Shown in pieces: positions 50,996 through 59,522 of a stretch of DNA of 64,000 bases (positions are counted from its first letter, which is position 1; each line of letters opens with the position of its first letter). The position numbers were made by a program, and so were the translations under genes. A model generated the notes under the pieces. It searched no databases. It had not been told where the DNA came from and saw only the letters and a list, made by a program, of their open reading frames with translations. This stretch comes from Verrucomicrobiaceae bacterium. Lineage in GTDB: Bacteria > Verrucomicrobiota > Verrucomicrobiia > Verrucomicrobiales > Akkermansiaceae. The stretch lies in assembly GCA_027486655.1 (NCBI GenBank), contig JAIXOR010000051.1, positions 152,147-216,146 of the forward strand, given 5' to 3'.

Positions 50996-52225
50996 TCACT
51001 GGATGCGCTTGATGGTGACCTTCACGCTGCCGCGGTTGTCGCCGAAGACGTTGTCGTTGGCGGAGAGGTCGAGGAATCCGGTGTTGGCAAAGGTCCGTGT
51101 GTGGCTGGTGCCGATGCGGAAGCCGCTGTTAGGGATGGCGTTGGAGTTCAGCAGGCCGGTGCTCGTGGTGGTGTAACGCTCGGCGCAGAGGCTCATCGCA
51201 TTGAAGAACGGGAAACGGCGGGGACCGAAGGGGCTGTTCGAGTGGCCTGCGGCGCTGACGTCCGGAGAAAGGAAGCCGCCGTCGTTCCACTTGTCGCTGT
51301 TGGTGCTGAAGGAATACCGCTGACCGGGCTCGGTGAAGACACGGACGAAGGTGTGCTCGCTGCGGGCGCCGATGGTGAAGGTGCGGGATTCGTTTAGAGC
51401 CATCCGGAACTCGTCGCGGAAGATCAGGTTGCGATCACCGGAAACCGTCTGGCGGGTTTCATCGAGGCGGTTGAGGCCGATCTCGGGATCCACCACGTGG
51501 TAGTCTGGAATCACCAAGTAAAACGGCCGGGTGGCGGCAAGCGAATCGGCGGCAGCCTTGGCCACGGTCTTGTCCTTCCTGAGGAAGTCCTCCCAGAAGA
51601 AGGTGTTCATCGGCTCGGGCATCCAGTCCATGGTGGGCGCGCCGACGGAGACCTTGGCGCCGATGGCGAGCCAGTCATCGTTGAGCGTGCCGCCGAAGCA
51701 GTTGCACATGTGGACGAGGCGAAGGTTGAACTTGAAGGCCGGGTTGTTCTCACGGGTGCGGGCATCCGCCAGAAGATTGCGGATGTGCCGCGGATCCCGG
51801 CGGCCTTCACGGTCGACCGTGGGGAATCCGGGTGAGCCGACAAGCGCGGCACCGGCATTGAGGCCGAGCAGGTCCACATTTCCATGGCCCAGCACCGCAA
51901 GATCGGTGACGAAGCCGTCCTTGGACTGCTTGATGAGCTCGCGGAGCAGGTTTTCACGGGTGCAGCGGGTGTCCGAGAGGTCGATGAACCGCTGATATTT
52001 GCCCTGGGCGAGACCGCGGAACTTGGCGGATTCGCCGAGCTCCACGAAGGTGTCGATGATGCGGTCGATGGCGGTGGTGTCGCCCGCATCCTCACCGAGG
52101 TAGGATTTTCCGTTGCTGTTTTCCTGGAGCAGGATGAGCGCGCGGTTGGCGGCTTCGCTCACTCCGGAGACGAGGGTGGTGGCGGCGGCGATGAGGGCGG
52201 CGAGGGTGGTGGTCTTGGTTTTCAT
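50996..52225 (-). CDS. Secreted protein with caspase-like (clan CD) features
   Basis: The 409-residue protein starts with a signal peptide (MKTKTTTLAALIAAATTLVS, cleavage near SEAANR). The N-terminal 210 residues read like a caspase/gingipain-type fold: a first strand ANRALILLQENSN, an internal strand ending DLAVLGHGNVDLLG with His114 in GHG, and a later strand LRLVHMCNCFGG with Cys174 or Cys176, followed by WLAIGAKVSVGAPTMDW. A His-Gly then strand-Cys-Gly spacing of about 60 residues is the expected dyad. The C-terminal part is beta-rich (HTFVRVFTEPGQRYSFSTNS). Protease activity is a hypothesis. The gene is divergent from the aldo/keto reductase. Confidence 0.68.
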   Translation of the reverse strand: MKTKTTTLAALIAAATTLVSGVSEAANRALILLQENSNGKSYLGEDAGDTTAIDRIIDTFVELGESAKFRGLAQGKYQRFIDLSDTRCTRENLLRELIKQSKDGFVTDLAVLGHGNVDLLGLNAGAALVGSPGFPTVDREGRRDPRHIRNLLADARTRENNPAFKFNLRLVHMCNCFGGTLNDDWLAIGAKVSVGAPTMDWMPEPMNTFFWEDFLRKDKTVAKAAADSLAATRPFYLVIPDYHVVDPEIGLNRLDETRQTVSGDRNLIFRDEFRMALNESRTFTIGARSEHTFVRVFTEPGQRYSFSTNSDKWNDGGFLSPDVSAAGHSNSPFGPRRFPFFNAMSLCAERYTTTSTGLLNSNAIPNSGFRIGTSHTRTFANTGFLDLSANDNVFGDNRGSVKVTIKRIQ

Positions 52226-52336
52226 GGTCTTGTTCTTTCTGTGTTGGTTTTGGTTTTGGTGAGTGCGGCCGGCTGTGTGACCGGCTCTGACATCCCATTC
52301 TTGAGCCGTCCGATTCCGGAGGTAACACGCCCCCTG

Positions 52337-52367
52337 CGATTTTTTTCCGGAGTCCGAAAAAAGATCG
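52337..52367. promoter_or_regulatory. 31-bp palindrome in the divergent gap upstream of the caspase-like gene and aldo/keto reductase
   Basis: CGAT-T tract-CCGG and the complementary TCCG-A tract-GATCG form a near-perfect palindrome with arms at 52337-52351 and 52353-52367. It lies 112 bases before one start (52225, minus) and 55 before the other (52422, plus). It could be a regulator site controlling both genes or a bidirectional hairpin with T tracts. Confidence 0.42.
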
Positions 52368-52421
52368 GTTTCATCCCCCGCGCGGCTTGGCGGCGGCTCC
52401 CGGGCTGATAACCTGGGCCCC

Positions 52422-53603
52422 ATGATCACCCGCCGATTCGGCCGCACCGGTATCCAGATGCCCGTCCTCACCTGCGGCGGCATGCGCTATCAGCACAAAT
52501 GGGACGACGTGCCGCCCGATGAAATCCCGAAGGCGAATCAGGAAAACCTCGAACGCACGATCCACCGCGCACTCGAGCTCGGCATCAACCACATCGAAAC
52601 CGCCCGCGGATACGGCACCTCGGAAATGCAGCTCGGATGGGTGCTGCCACGCTTCCCACGGGAGAAACTCATCGTCCAGACCAAGGTCGCCCCCACCGCG
52701 GACCCCGCCGCGTTTCTCGAAAACTTCGAGAAGTCGATGGCCTACCTGAATCTCGATCACGTCGACCTGCTTTCCATCCACGGCATCAACCACCGCGAGC
52801 TGTTCGATTGGACGATGCGCCCCGGTGGCTGCCTTGATGCGGCGAAACAACTGCGCAGGGACGGCCGCTGCCTGCACATCGGATTCTCCACCCACGCCGG
52901 CGTCGATCTCATCCGCGAGGCCGTGAACACCGGGGAGTTCGACTACGTGAACCTCCATTGGTATTGGGTGAACGATGTGAACTGGCCCGCCGTGCTCGAC
53001 GCCACCCGCCAGGACATGGGCGTCTTCATCATCAGCCCCAACGACAAGGGCGGGAAACTCTATCAGCCGCCCTACAAGCTCACCCGCCTCTGCGAGCCGC
53101 TCTCACCGATGGTTTTCAACGACCTCTACTGCCTGATGCGCCCGGAGGTGCACACACTGAGCATCGGCGCATCGAGGCCCGGTGACTTCGACGAGCATGT
53201 GAAGGCCCTCGCCCTGCTCGACCGGGCGGAGCCGCTGGTGACACCGATCGTGGAACGCCTGCGCGCGGAAATGGAATGCTCGCTGGGAGCCGACTGGATG
53301 CGCGACTGGCAGACCGGCATCCCGGATTGGGAAGAGGTTCCCGGAAACATCCACATCTGGGAAATCCTCCGCCTCTGGAATCACGCCAGCGCTCTCGACA
53401 TGGTGGAGTTCGCAAAGATGCGCTACAATCTGTTAGGAAACGGCGGGCACTGGTTCCCCGGCCTCAATGCCGCGGAACTCGGGAAACACGACCTGCGCCC
53501 CTGCCTTTCCGGCAGCCCGTTCCCGGAACGCATCATCGAGACTCTCGCCCAAGCCCACGATCTTCTCGCCGGCGAGGAAGTGAAACGCCTCGGCAAGGAT
53601 TGA
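52422..53603 (+). CDS. Aldo/keto reductase family protein
   Basis: The 393-residue protein opens with the AKR strand ITRRFGRTGIQMPVLTCGGM. It carries the catalytic set: HIETARGYGTSE (Tyr), LIVQTKVAP (Lys) and VDLLSIHGIN (His), with LHIGFSTHAG and VFIISPNDKG later in the barrel. The C-terminal 120 residues form a helical extension (GNIHIWEILRLWNHASALDM) seen in a subgroup of large bacterial AKRs. No Fe-S cysteine motif is visible. The physiological substrate is unknown. It is divergent from the caspase-like gene and convergent with thiL. Confidence 0.9.
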   Translation: MITRRFGRTGIQMPVLTCGGMRYQHKWDDVPPDEIPKANQENLERTIHRALELGINHIETARGYGTSEMQLGWVLPRFPREKLIVQTKVAPTADPAAFLENFEKSMAYLNLDHVDLLSIHGINHRELFDWTMRPGGCLDAAKQLRRDGRCLHIGFSTHAGVDLIREAVNTGEFDYVNLHWYWVNDVNWPAVLDATRQDMGVFIISPNDKGGKLYQPPYKLTRLCEPLSPMVFNDLYCLMRPEVHTLSIGASRPGDFDEHVKALALLDRAEPLVTPIVERLRAEMECSLGADWMRDWQTGIPDWEEVPGNIHIWEILRLWNHASALDMVEFAKMRYNLLGNGGHWFPGLNAAELGKHDLRPCLSGSPFPERIIETLAQAHDLLAGEEVKRLGKD

Positions 53604-53610
53604 GCACCGC

Positions 53611-54513
53611 TCAGCACGCGGCAAAGTGGTCCCATCCGCCGCTCAGCGAGTCCCCCTCTCCCGCACCGGCAAGCCGCCCGATCTCCGTGAGCGGCAAGTC
53701 CGGAAACACTGCGGCCCATTGATCTAACAGAAATACCGCTGTCTCAGGAGCCATGGCGAACAACAACTCGAAGTCCTCGCCGTCTCGCATCGCCCCTTCC
53801 GCCGTGGATCCCGGAGTGACCGGCAACGCGGCGGGATCGATCCGGAAACCGCAGCCCGATGCCGCAGCCAGCCTCGGCAGGTCTTTGGCCAGTCCATCGG
53901 ATAGATCCATCATGGCCGTCGGCTTGCAATGGGCCACCAGCCACGCGGCCTCCGCCACCCGCGGCGTGAAATGCAGGTGCTTTCCCTCGATGGAGCCGCC
54001 GAGGGTGCCGGTGACGAACAGCACGTCGCCCGGTCGTCCGCCGGAACGCAGGACCAGGCGCTCGCGTTCCACCATGCCCGTCGCTGCCACCGAGATGACC
54101 GGAGCCGAGCCTGCCGGCACACGGGAAGTCTCCCCCCCGGCCAGCACCGCTCCATGTTTTCTGAGGCAATCGCCCATGCCCTGATAGAGCGCCTCCACCC
54201 ACTGCACCGCGGTATCTCCCGGCAACGCCAGAGTGATCAGGAAATGCCCGGGCCTCCCGCCCATCGCCGCAAAGTCCGAGACCACCCGCGCGACCGCCTT
54301 CCAGCCGACGGCACGTGCATCGGCTTCTAACAGGAAATGCACGCCACCCACCAAGGCATCGGTCTTTAGCAGTTGCAGCGATGAAGAACCCGGTCCCGGA
54401 TCCAGCACGGCGCAATCATCCCCGGGCCCCGCAGCCGGACCCGCCGCCTGCGGAACCAGCGCGGTGATGCGCTCGATCAGGGCGTCCTCTCCGATGTCTC
54501 GCAGGGTCTTCAC
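53611..54513 (-). CDS. thiL: Thiamine-monophosphate kinase
   Basis: The 300-residue enzyme makes thiamine diphosphate from thiamine monophosphate. Signature segments are PGDDCAVLDPG near residue 30, LLKTDALVGGVHFLLEA, FAAMGGRPGHFLITLALP, MDLSDGLAKDLPRLA and RDGEDFELLFA, all in the expected order. The ATG overlaps the stop of the upstream CPBP protease gene by four bases (54510-54513). No other thiamine genes are nearby. Confidence 0.96.
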   Translation of the reverse strand: MKTLRDIGEDALIERITALVPQAAGPAAGPGDDCAVLDPGPGSSSLQLLKTDALVGGVHFLLEADARAVGWKAVARVVSDFAAMGGRPGHFLITLALPGDTAVQWVEALYQGMGDCLRKHGAVLAGGETSRVPAGSAPVISVAATGMVERERLVLRSGGRPGDVLFVTGTLGGSIEGKHLHFTPRVAEAAWLVAHCKPTAMMDLSDGLAKDLPRLAAASGCGFRIDPAALPVTPGSTAEGAMRDGEDFELLFAMAPETAVFLLDQWAAVFPDLPLTEIGRLAGAGEGDSLSGGWDHFAAC

Positions 54514-55430
54514 GGCGCGCCCTGGATCGGGAGGTCAAAATGCCGGGCGGCAAGCTGGATGAGCACCGTCGCTCCGTTGAAACAGAAATGCACCGCCACC
54601 GGTGCCCACAGTGAACCGGTTTTCTCATACAGCCAGACCAACATCCCGCCAAACAGGAAAAGCGGCAGCGCGGCTGTTAGATTGCCATGCGCACAGGAAA
54701 ACACGAGCGACGAACACAGGGCCGCAGGCCACAGGCCGGTGAAGCGCTTGAGCACCGGGTAGAAATACCCGCGAAACACGATCTCCTCGCATAGGGGCGC
54801 CGCCACCACCGCCGCAAACGCCATCAACCCGAGCACCCGCGGATCCTCGGTGTCACGCAGCAGCTTCACCGCATCCTGCACGGTCTCCACCCCCAGCGAT
54901 TCCATCCATTTCACATAGCCGGAAAGCTGCAAGCCGCCGAAGACCACCCACATCCCGAGCACCGCACCCGGAGCGATCAGAAACACCCACGGCCACGAGC
55001 GCCAGCGCAGCCCCAGCCACTCCACCGGATCCACCCGCGGAATCACCAGCACCGTGACAATCCCCGCCATGATGAATTGAAACGCGATGCTCGAAACCAA
55101 GGCATCCAGACTCAGCGCCGCAGCCTCGTTCTCCTTCATCGTCAGCGAAGCCATCGCCAGCCCGCCAAACACCGCAAACACGAAGATCACCCCTAACAGA
55201 TCAAAGGGCCTGTAATAGTCCACCCGCACCCCGCCCGCCGCAGGCGGCAACGGCGGCGCTCCTTCCCGCGGCGGATCAAACGGCGAGTCCTCCTGCGACC
55301 CCGCCTCCACAAGGCCTTCTGCCGGACCACGGCCCACCATGGCCTTGAACAGCCCCCCGCCCAACGCGATGGCACAGGCCAGCACAAAGGCTCCGGTCAG
55401 AATGATCGCTGTGGGGTCCGTCATGCTCAT
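54510..55430 (-). CDS. CPBP-family intramembrane metalloprotease
   Basis: The 306-residue multi-pass membrane protein has the Abi/CPBP motifs: APLCEEIVFRGYFYPVL (EExxxR), FSCAHGNLTAAL (histidine of motif 2) and VAVHFCFNGATVLI (motif 3). An N-terminal helix and a Pro-rich cytoplasmic linker (about residues 40-68) precede the core. It is translationally coupled to thiL. Bacterial members of the family process membrane proteins or provide self-immunity; the substrate is unknown here. The start is ATG at 55430, or the second ATG at 55424. Confidence 0.92.
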   Translation of the reverse strand: MSMTDPTAIILTGAFVLACAIALGGGLFKAMVGRGPAEGLVEAGSQEDSPFDPPREGAPPLPPAAGGVRVDYYRPFDLLGVIFVFAVFGGLAMASLTMKENEAAALSLDALVSSIAFQFIMAGIVTVLVIPRVDPVEWLGLRWRSWPWVFLIAPGAVLGMWVVFGGLQLSGYVKWMESLGVETVQDAVKLLRDTEDPRVLGLMAFAAVVAAPLCEEIVFRGYFYPVLKRFTGLWPAALCSSLVFSCAHGNLTAALPLFLFGGMLVWLYEKTGSLWAPVAVHFCFNGATVLIQLAARHFDLPIQGAP

Positions 55431-55739
55431 GTCACGTTGCGGCGACCTTCGACGCGACGCGCCGCCCCGCCAATGGAAAAAAGCTCCTGCTTGTCTACCT
55501 CCATGATTCGGGTGGCTTGATCATCAACCCGCGCTTGCAAAATACCCTCAAAACCGGAGACTGCCCGCGTTATCGAGCATGCAAGGCACAGCCCGGGTCC
55601 CGCGAGGAATCCCTATCGAGCGATCCTGCGGCGGGACTATCCCGAGCCGTTCATCGCGCTGCTTGTCTTCATCCTCGGCATCTGGCTCTGGGATCACTAC
55701 TTCGGGAAGTCCGCCGGTTACGCCCCGGGCACCGAGGAG

Positions 55740-56930
55740 ATGGCCCTGGTGAAAATCGACCGCGACCTCCGCCTCGCCGAGGTCATGAGCGCCGATCCTC
55801 CCTGGCTCAAATGGTTCGCCGGTGCCGAGGAAGTGTCCGCGCCCAAACGCTCCGCCATCACCGTGCTGGAGAAGCTCATCAAGGATCAATCGATCACCCC
55901 GGCAGGCATGGAGGCTTATTGCGTGTTGAAATCCGACGAACTGGGCAAACCGATCCGCCAGGTGATGAACGAGCTTTTGCAGGGTCGGGATGTATCGGAC
56001 TTCGATCCCACCAGCGAGCTGCTCGCCACCCACCGCGGCACCTGGTGGCAGGCCCGCCTGATCGAGGATTGGGAGAAAACCACCCGTCCGGCGCATTACT
56101 GGCGGCAGACCTTCGGCGAGGACTCCGCCAAAATCCGCACCCGCGCCATCGTCGCGCGTTCCGCCGTCTGGCTCACCGCCCTCGCCGGGCTCGCCTTCAT
56201 CCCGGCCACCCTCCGCCATCTGCGCCGCGCCTTCACCGCCAAACCGGCCGGCTACAGCAGCCGCTGGACGGTCCACCTCGGCTTGGTCGTCTTCCTCGTC
56301 GCCACCCTCGCCTGGATCGGCTTCACCCTGGCGCTGGAAATCGGGATCACCGCGCTGCCCGGGCTCCATCCCGCCATGGCCATCCTGCTGGACTCCACCG
56401 CCCGGCTGCTCCCCTCACTCATCGCCGTGGGCCTGCTTTTCCGCAAGCCCACCCACGCTACCCGCGTCCTCGGACTCCGGCGGCCACCACAGCTCCAATG
56501 CATCCTCGGGCTCTTCGCCCTGCTCATGATCATCGATCAGATCCTCCGCGCCCTGTTCGACAACGGCGGCGGCCCCGATCCCGGCGGCGGACTCAGCGTC
56601 GGCGAGGCCGGCTGGTGGGGCCTCGCGTTCTCCATCGTCTCCGCCTGCCTGCTCGCCCCTTTTGCCGAAGAACTCCTCTACCGCGGCGTGCTCTTCAAGT
56701 CCCTGCGCAACCACCTCGGCATGCTCGCCGCGGCGGTCGTTTCCTCGATCATCTTCGCCATCCTCCACTTCTACGACGGCTACGGCCTGGCCAGCGTCGG
56801 CATCTTCGGGCTGTCCTGCGCGCTCCTCTACGCCGCCACCGGCTCGCTCTGGTCCTGCATCGCCCTCCACGTCCTCTACAACGCGTCGATCAAGGTCCCG
56901 GAGTGGATCGTTTACCACGCCCCGTTCTGA
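55740..56930 (+). CDS. CPBP-family intramembrane metalloprotease, second copy
   Basis: From the ATG at 55740 the product is 396 residues with CPBP motifs near the C-terminus: APFAEELLYRGVLFKSL (EExxxR), FAILHFYDGYG and IALHVLYNASI. The same frame is open back to 55521 and encodes a convincing membrane segment just before the ATG (YRAILRRDYPEPFIALLVFI then LGIWLWDHYFGK), without any ATG, GTG or TTG. Translation therefore probably starts upstream, at a rare codon (CTG at 55626 is one choice) or after a frameshift from the ATG at 55579. It is divergent from the first CPBP gene, and the two proteins share only the core motifs. Confidence 0.86.
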   Translation: MALVKIDRDLRLAEVMSADPPWLKWFAGAEEVSAPKRSAITVLEKLIKDQSITPAGMEAYCVLKSDELGKPIRQVMNELLQGRDVSDFDPTSELLATHRGTWWQARLIEDWEKTTRPAHYWRQTFGEDSAKIRTRAIVARSAVWLTALAGLAFIPATLRHLRRAFTAKPAGYSSRWTVHLGLVVFLVATLAWIGFTLALEIGITALPGLHPAMAILLDSTARLLPSLIAVGLLFRKPTHATRVLGLRRPPQLQCILGLFALLMIIDQILRALFDNGGGPDPGGGLSVGEAGWWGLAFSIVSACLLAPFAEELLYRGVLFKSLRNHLGMLAAAVVSSIIFAILHFYDGYGLASVGIFGLSCALLYAATGSLWSCIALHVLYNASIKVPEWIVYHAPF

Positions 56931-56942
56931 AAGCCACCCCTC

Positions 56943-57326
56943 TCAGGCACTCGGCGGCTGGTTTCTCATGAAATCCGCCACCTGCGAAAAAAATGGCTCC
57001 AGAAACGCCCGCGCCTCTCCCGGCGTGCCGCACTCGTCCATCGCCCCGGCCATCAACTCCAGCCAGCGGTCCCGCTCCGCCTCGCCGATCCGGAAGGGAA
57101 TGTGCCTCATCCTCAGCCTCGGATGCCCGCGCGTCTCCATATACCGCGTCGAGGCCCCCAGCCGGAACAACAGAAAATCCACCAACCGCTCCTCCGCCCC
57201 CTCCCAGTCGTCCGGGGGATACATCGGGCCGATCAAGCCATCCTCCCGCACCCGCTGGTAAAATGCGGCCACCATCCGCCGGATCCCTTCCTCTCCGCAC
57301 ACCTTCATCACCGTCGCCTCGTCCAT
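56943..57326 (-). CDS. Truncated haemoglobin, group II type
   Basis: The 127-residue protein shows the 2-on-2 globin pattern: MVAAFYQRVREDGLIGPMYP, DDWEGAEERLVDFLLFRLGA, then RGHPRLRMRHIPFRIGEAER with the proximal haem His in RMRHIPF, and WLELMAGAMDECG near the end. Such globins bind oxygen or nitric oxide and often protect against nitrosative stress. The ATG at 57326 (MDEATVMKVCGEEG) gives the usual family length. It lies between two plus-strand genes and is convergent with the CPBP gene. Confidence 0.9.
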   Translation of the reverse strand: MDEATVMKVCGEEGIRRMVAAFYQRVREDGLIGPMYPPDDWEGAEERLVDFLLFRLGASTRYMETRGHPRLRMRHIPFRIGEAERDRWLELMAGAMDECGTPGEARAFLEPFFSQVADFMRNQPPSA

Positions 57327-57432
57327 CGCCCTTCCTTGCGCCGGATTCCTCCGCCACGCAAGCCCGGATCCCTCCCCGCCGCACCCCTCTCCGCGCTTGC
57401 AGGAACGCCAATCTGCCGCGACACTCCGCCCC

Positions 57433-58650
57433 ATGTTCACACCGAAATGGAAGGAGGAGGCCAAACACCTCGCCAAGGGAGCCAGGAAGTTCGTGCACTA
57501 CAAACGCGACCTCCTGAAGCCCGATCGCATCGCGGAAATCGAATCCCGCCGCTCCGACCTCATCGCCGCCGTGAAATCCGGCGACCGCGCCAAAGTGGAC
57601 GAGGCCTCCAAACAACTCCGCGCCGTCTGCGAAAACGCCCTCCCCTACGAGAAACCCCTCGGCTGGTTCGAGGAAAACGTCGAGGTCATGTTCGTCGCCA
57701 TCGTCATCGCCCTCGGCCTCCGCGCCTACTACCTCCAGCCCTTCCGCATCCCCACCGGGTCCATGCAGCCCACCCTCAACGGCATCATCGGCAAACCCCT
57801 GCCCGAAGCCGAATGGCCCTCATTCCCCCAACGCATGATCGAGCTCGTCCTCCGCGGCCGGTCCTACGTCAAGGTGGTCAACGACCGGGACCGCCACATC
57901 GCCCCCAACCCGAAGGGCCCCATGGGCCTCGACCTCCGCGACGTCCAGAAATTCCACTTCTTCAGCCGCGGCGAGATGCACTTCACCGACTCCCCGCCAC
58001 TCACCCTGCCCGCCCCCGTCAACCCCTGCCTCGGCGCTGGCATGATCAACGCCCTCGGCATCGGATCCCGAAACAACTGGCTCCTCCCCAAAGGCACCGT
58101 CATCTGCGAAGGCACCGTGGACACCGGCGACCTCGTGCTCGTCGACAAATTCTCCTACCACTTCCGCAAACCGAACCGCGGCGAGGTCTTCGTCTTCGAC
58201 ACCCTCGGAATCCGCGGCATCCACGATCGCTCGGGCGACCAGGCCGCCGGCTCCCACTACATCAAACGCCTCTGCGGCGTCCCCGGAGACACCCTCAGCA
58301 TCCAGTCCCCCGATCTCCTCGTGGACGGCCGCATCGCCCAGGAACCCGGCATCCAACGCGTCATCCGCGGCCAGGGGGAATACCACATCAATCCCAACGG
58401 CTACGGCCTCGCCTCCCCGGAAGGCGGCCGCGGCCGGTCCCTCAGCCAGTTCCTCGCCCGCCCGCAGGACACCCTCACCCTCAAAAAGGAGGCCCGCCAG
58501 GGCATGCGCGAATACGCCGCCCTCGGCGACAACACCGGCAACTCACTGGACTCCCGCTACTGGGGACCCGTCAAGGAGTTCAATCTCGTGGGCCCGGCGC
58601 TGTTCTCCCTCTGGCCCATCACCACCGGCCACTGGGGTTTCATCCGCTGA
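57433..58650 (+). CDS. lepB: Signal peptidase I
   Basis: The 405-residue enzyme removes signal peptides at the inner membrane. The membrane helix (about residues 83-100) is followed by RIPTGSMQPTL with catalytic Ser110. The general-base Lys278 lies in YIKRLCGVPGDTL, and the C-terminal box is GDNTGNSLDSRYWG. An N-terminal cytoplasmic extension of about 80 charged residues and a long insertion between the Ser and Lys boxes make it larger than the E. coli enzyme. The ATG at 57433 is preferred to an upstream in-frame start. The squalene/phytoene synthase gene starts 6 bases downstream. Confidence 0.95.
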   Translation: MFTPKWKEEAKHLAKGARKFVHYKRDLLKPDRIAEIESRRSDLIAAVKSGDRAKVDEASKQLRAVCENALPYEKPLGWFEENVEVMFVAIVIALGLRAYYLQPFRIPTGSMQPTLNGIIGKPLPEAEWPSFPQRMIELVLRGRSYVKVVNDRDRHIAPNPKGPMGLDLRDVQKFHFFSRGEMHFTDSPPLTLPAPVNPCLGAGMINALGIGSRNNWLLPKGTVICEGTVDTGDLVLVDKFSYHFRKPNRGEVFVFDTLGIRGIHDRSGDQAAGSHYIKRLCGVPGDTLSIQSPDLLVDGRIAQEPGIQRVIRGQGEYHINPNGYGLASPEGGRGRSLSQFLARPQDTLTLKKEARQGMREYAALGDNTGNSLDSRYWGPVKEFNLVGPALFSLWPITTGHWGFIR

Positions 58651-58656
58651 CCCACC

Positions 58657-59481
58657 GTGTCCGAGGCCTCGGAAATCACCCGCCGCGCGAAATCGAATCT
58701 CGCATTCGCCCTCCGCATCCTGCCCAAGGACCGCCGGGCGGACATGATCTCCTTCTACGCCTACTGCCGCACCCTCGACGACCTCGCCGACGATCCCAGC
58801 CTCCCGCTCGAACAACGCGCCCGGGCCATCGCCGACTGGAAAAACGGGCTCCTCCACGGGTTCCAAAACCCAAGCCCGCTCCAGCAGGAAATCCTCTCCC
58901 TCCGCGAGCGACACCTCATCCCCACCGCACACCTCACCGCCATCGCCGATGGCTGCGCGGCCGACCTCTCGCCACGCCGCTTCCAATCCTGGCCGGACCT
59001 CGATGCCTACATCTGGCAGGTCGCCTGCGCCGTCGGACTCGTTTCCATCCGCCTCTTCGGCTGCTCCCACCCGGACTCCCCCGCCTACGCCGAGGCCCTC
59101 GGCCGCGCCCTCCAACTCACCAACATCCTCCGCGACGTCGGCGAGGACATCGACAATGGCGGCCGCATCTACCTCCCGCTCGATGACCTCCACCAGGCCG
59201 GACTCAATGAAGCCACCCTCCTCCGCAAACCCACCGACCCGCGCTTCCACGAGCTCATGAAGCTCACCGCCTCCCGCGCCCGCCGCTTCTATCAGGACGC
59301 GGAGGCCCTCCTCCCCGCCGCCGACCGCAAGGCCCTCGCACCGGCCCGCATCATGGCGGAGATCTATCAGAAACTCCTCGCGGACATGAGCGCGGACGGC
59401 TTCCGCGTCTTCTCGAAACGCTACCGCGTCTCCCGCCCCCGCAAGCTCTTCATCCTTCTCAAGCATCTCATTGCCGGTTGA
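58657..59481 (+). CDS. Squalene/phytoene synthase family protein
   Basis: The 274-residue prenyl-condensing enzyme starts at GTG 58657. It has the two aspartate-rich motifs, FYAYCRTLDDLADDP (first DxxxD) and LQLTNILRDVGEDIDNGGRI (second), plus the flanking YLPLDDLHQAGLNE. Enzymes of this family make phytoene for carotenoids or presqualene diphosphate for hopanoids. Without neighbouring crt or hpn genes the two cannot be separated here. It is 6 bases downstream of lepB and probably shares its transcript. Confidence 0.92.
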   Translation: MSEASEITRRAKSNLAFALRILPKDRRADMISFYAYCRTLDDLADDPSLPLEQRARAIADWKNGLLHGFQNPSPLQQEILSLRERHLIPTAHLTAIADGCAADLSPRRFQSWPDLDAYIWQVACAVGLVSIRLFGCSHPDSPAYAEALGRALQLTNILRDVGEDIDNGGRIYLPLDDLHQAGLNEATLLRKPTDPRFHELMKLTASRARRFYQDAEALLPAADRKALAPARIMAEIYQKLLADMSADGFRVFSKRYRVSRPRKLFILLKHLIAG

Positions 59482-59522
59482 TCCCGGCTCGAATACAATC
59501 CACCCAAACCCGTCCGAAGCGC

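Larger units (their letters stand above)
44774..55199. repeat. Cluster of the 7-mer CTGTTAG (12 copies) on both strands
   Basis: Exact copies start at 44774, 45541, 47736, 47853, 48247, 49719, 51126, 53430 and 54674 on the plus strand, and at 53724, 54327 and 55193 as the complement CTAACAG. They lie inside at least eight genes in different reading phases (CTG-TTA, CTA-ACA, CCT-AAC-AGC, GTT-AG, and straddling a TAA stop). Copies outside this stretch are listed in the findings. Function is unknown. Confidence 0.6.

Noticed and set aside
55517..56971. Alternative plus-strand frame over the second CPBP gene
   Set aside because: The translation is Arg/Pro/His-rich without motifs, whereas the other frame carries the complete CPBP core.
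58657..59481. Specific assignment as crtB or hpnD
   Set aside because: The aspartate motifs are shared by phytoene and squalene synthases, and there are no pathway neighbours to decide between them.
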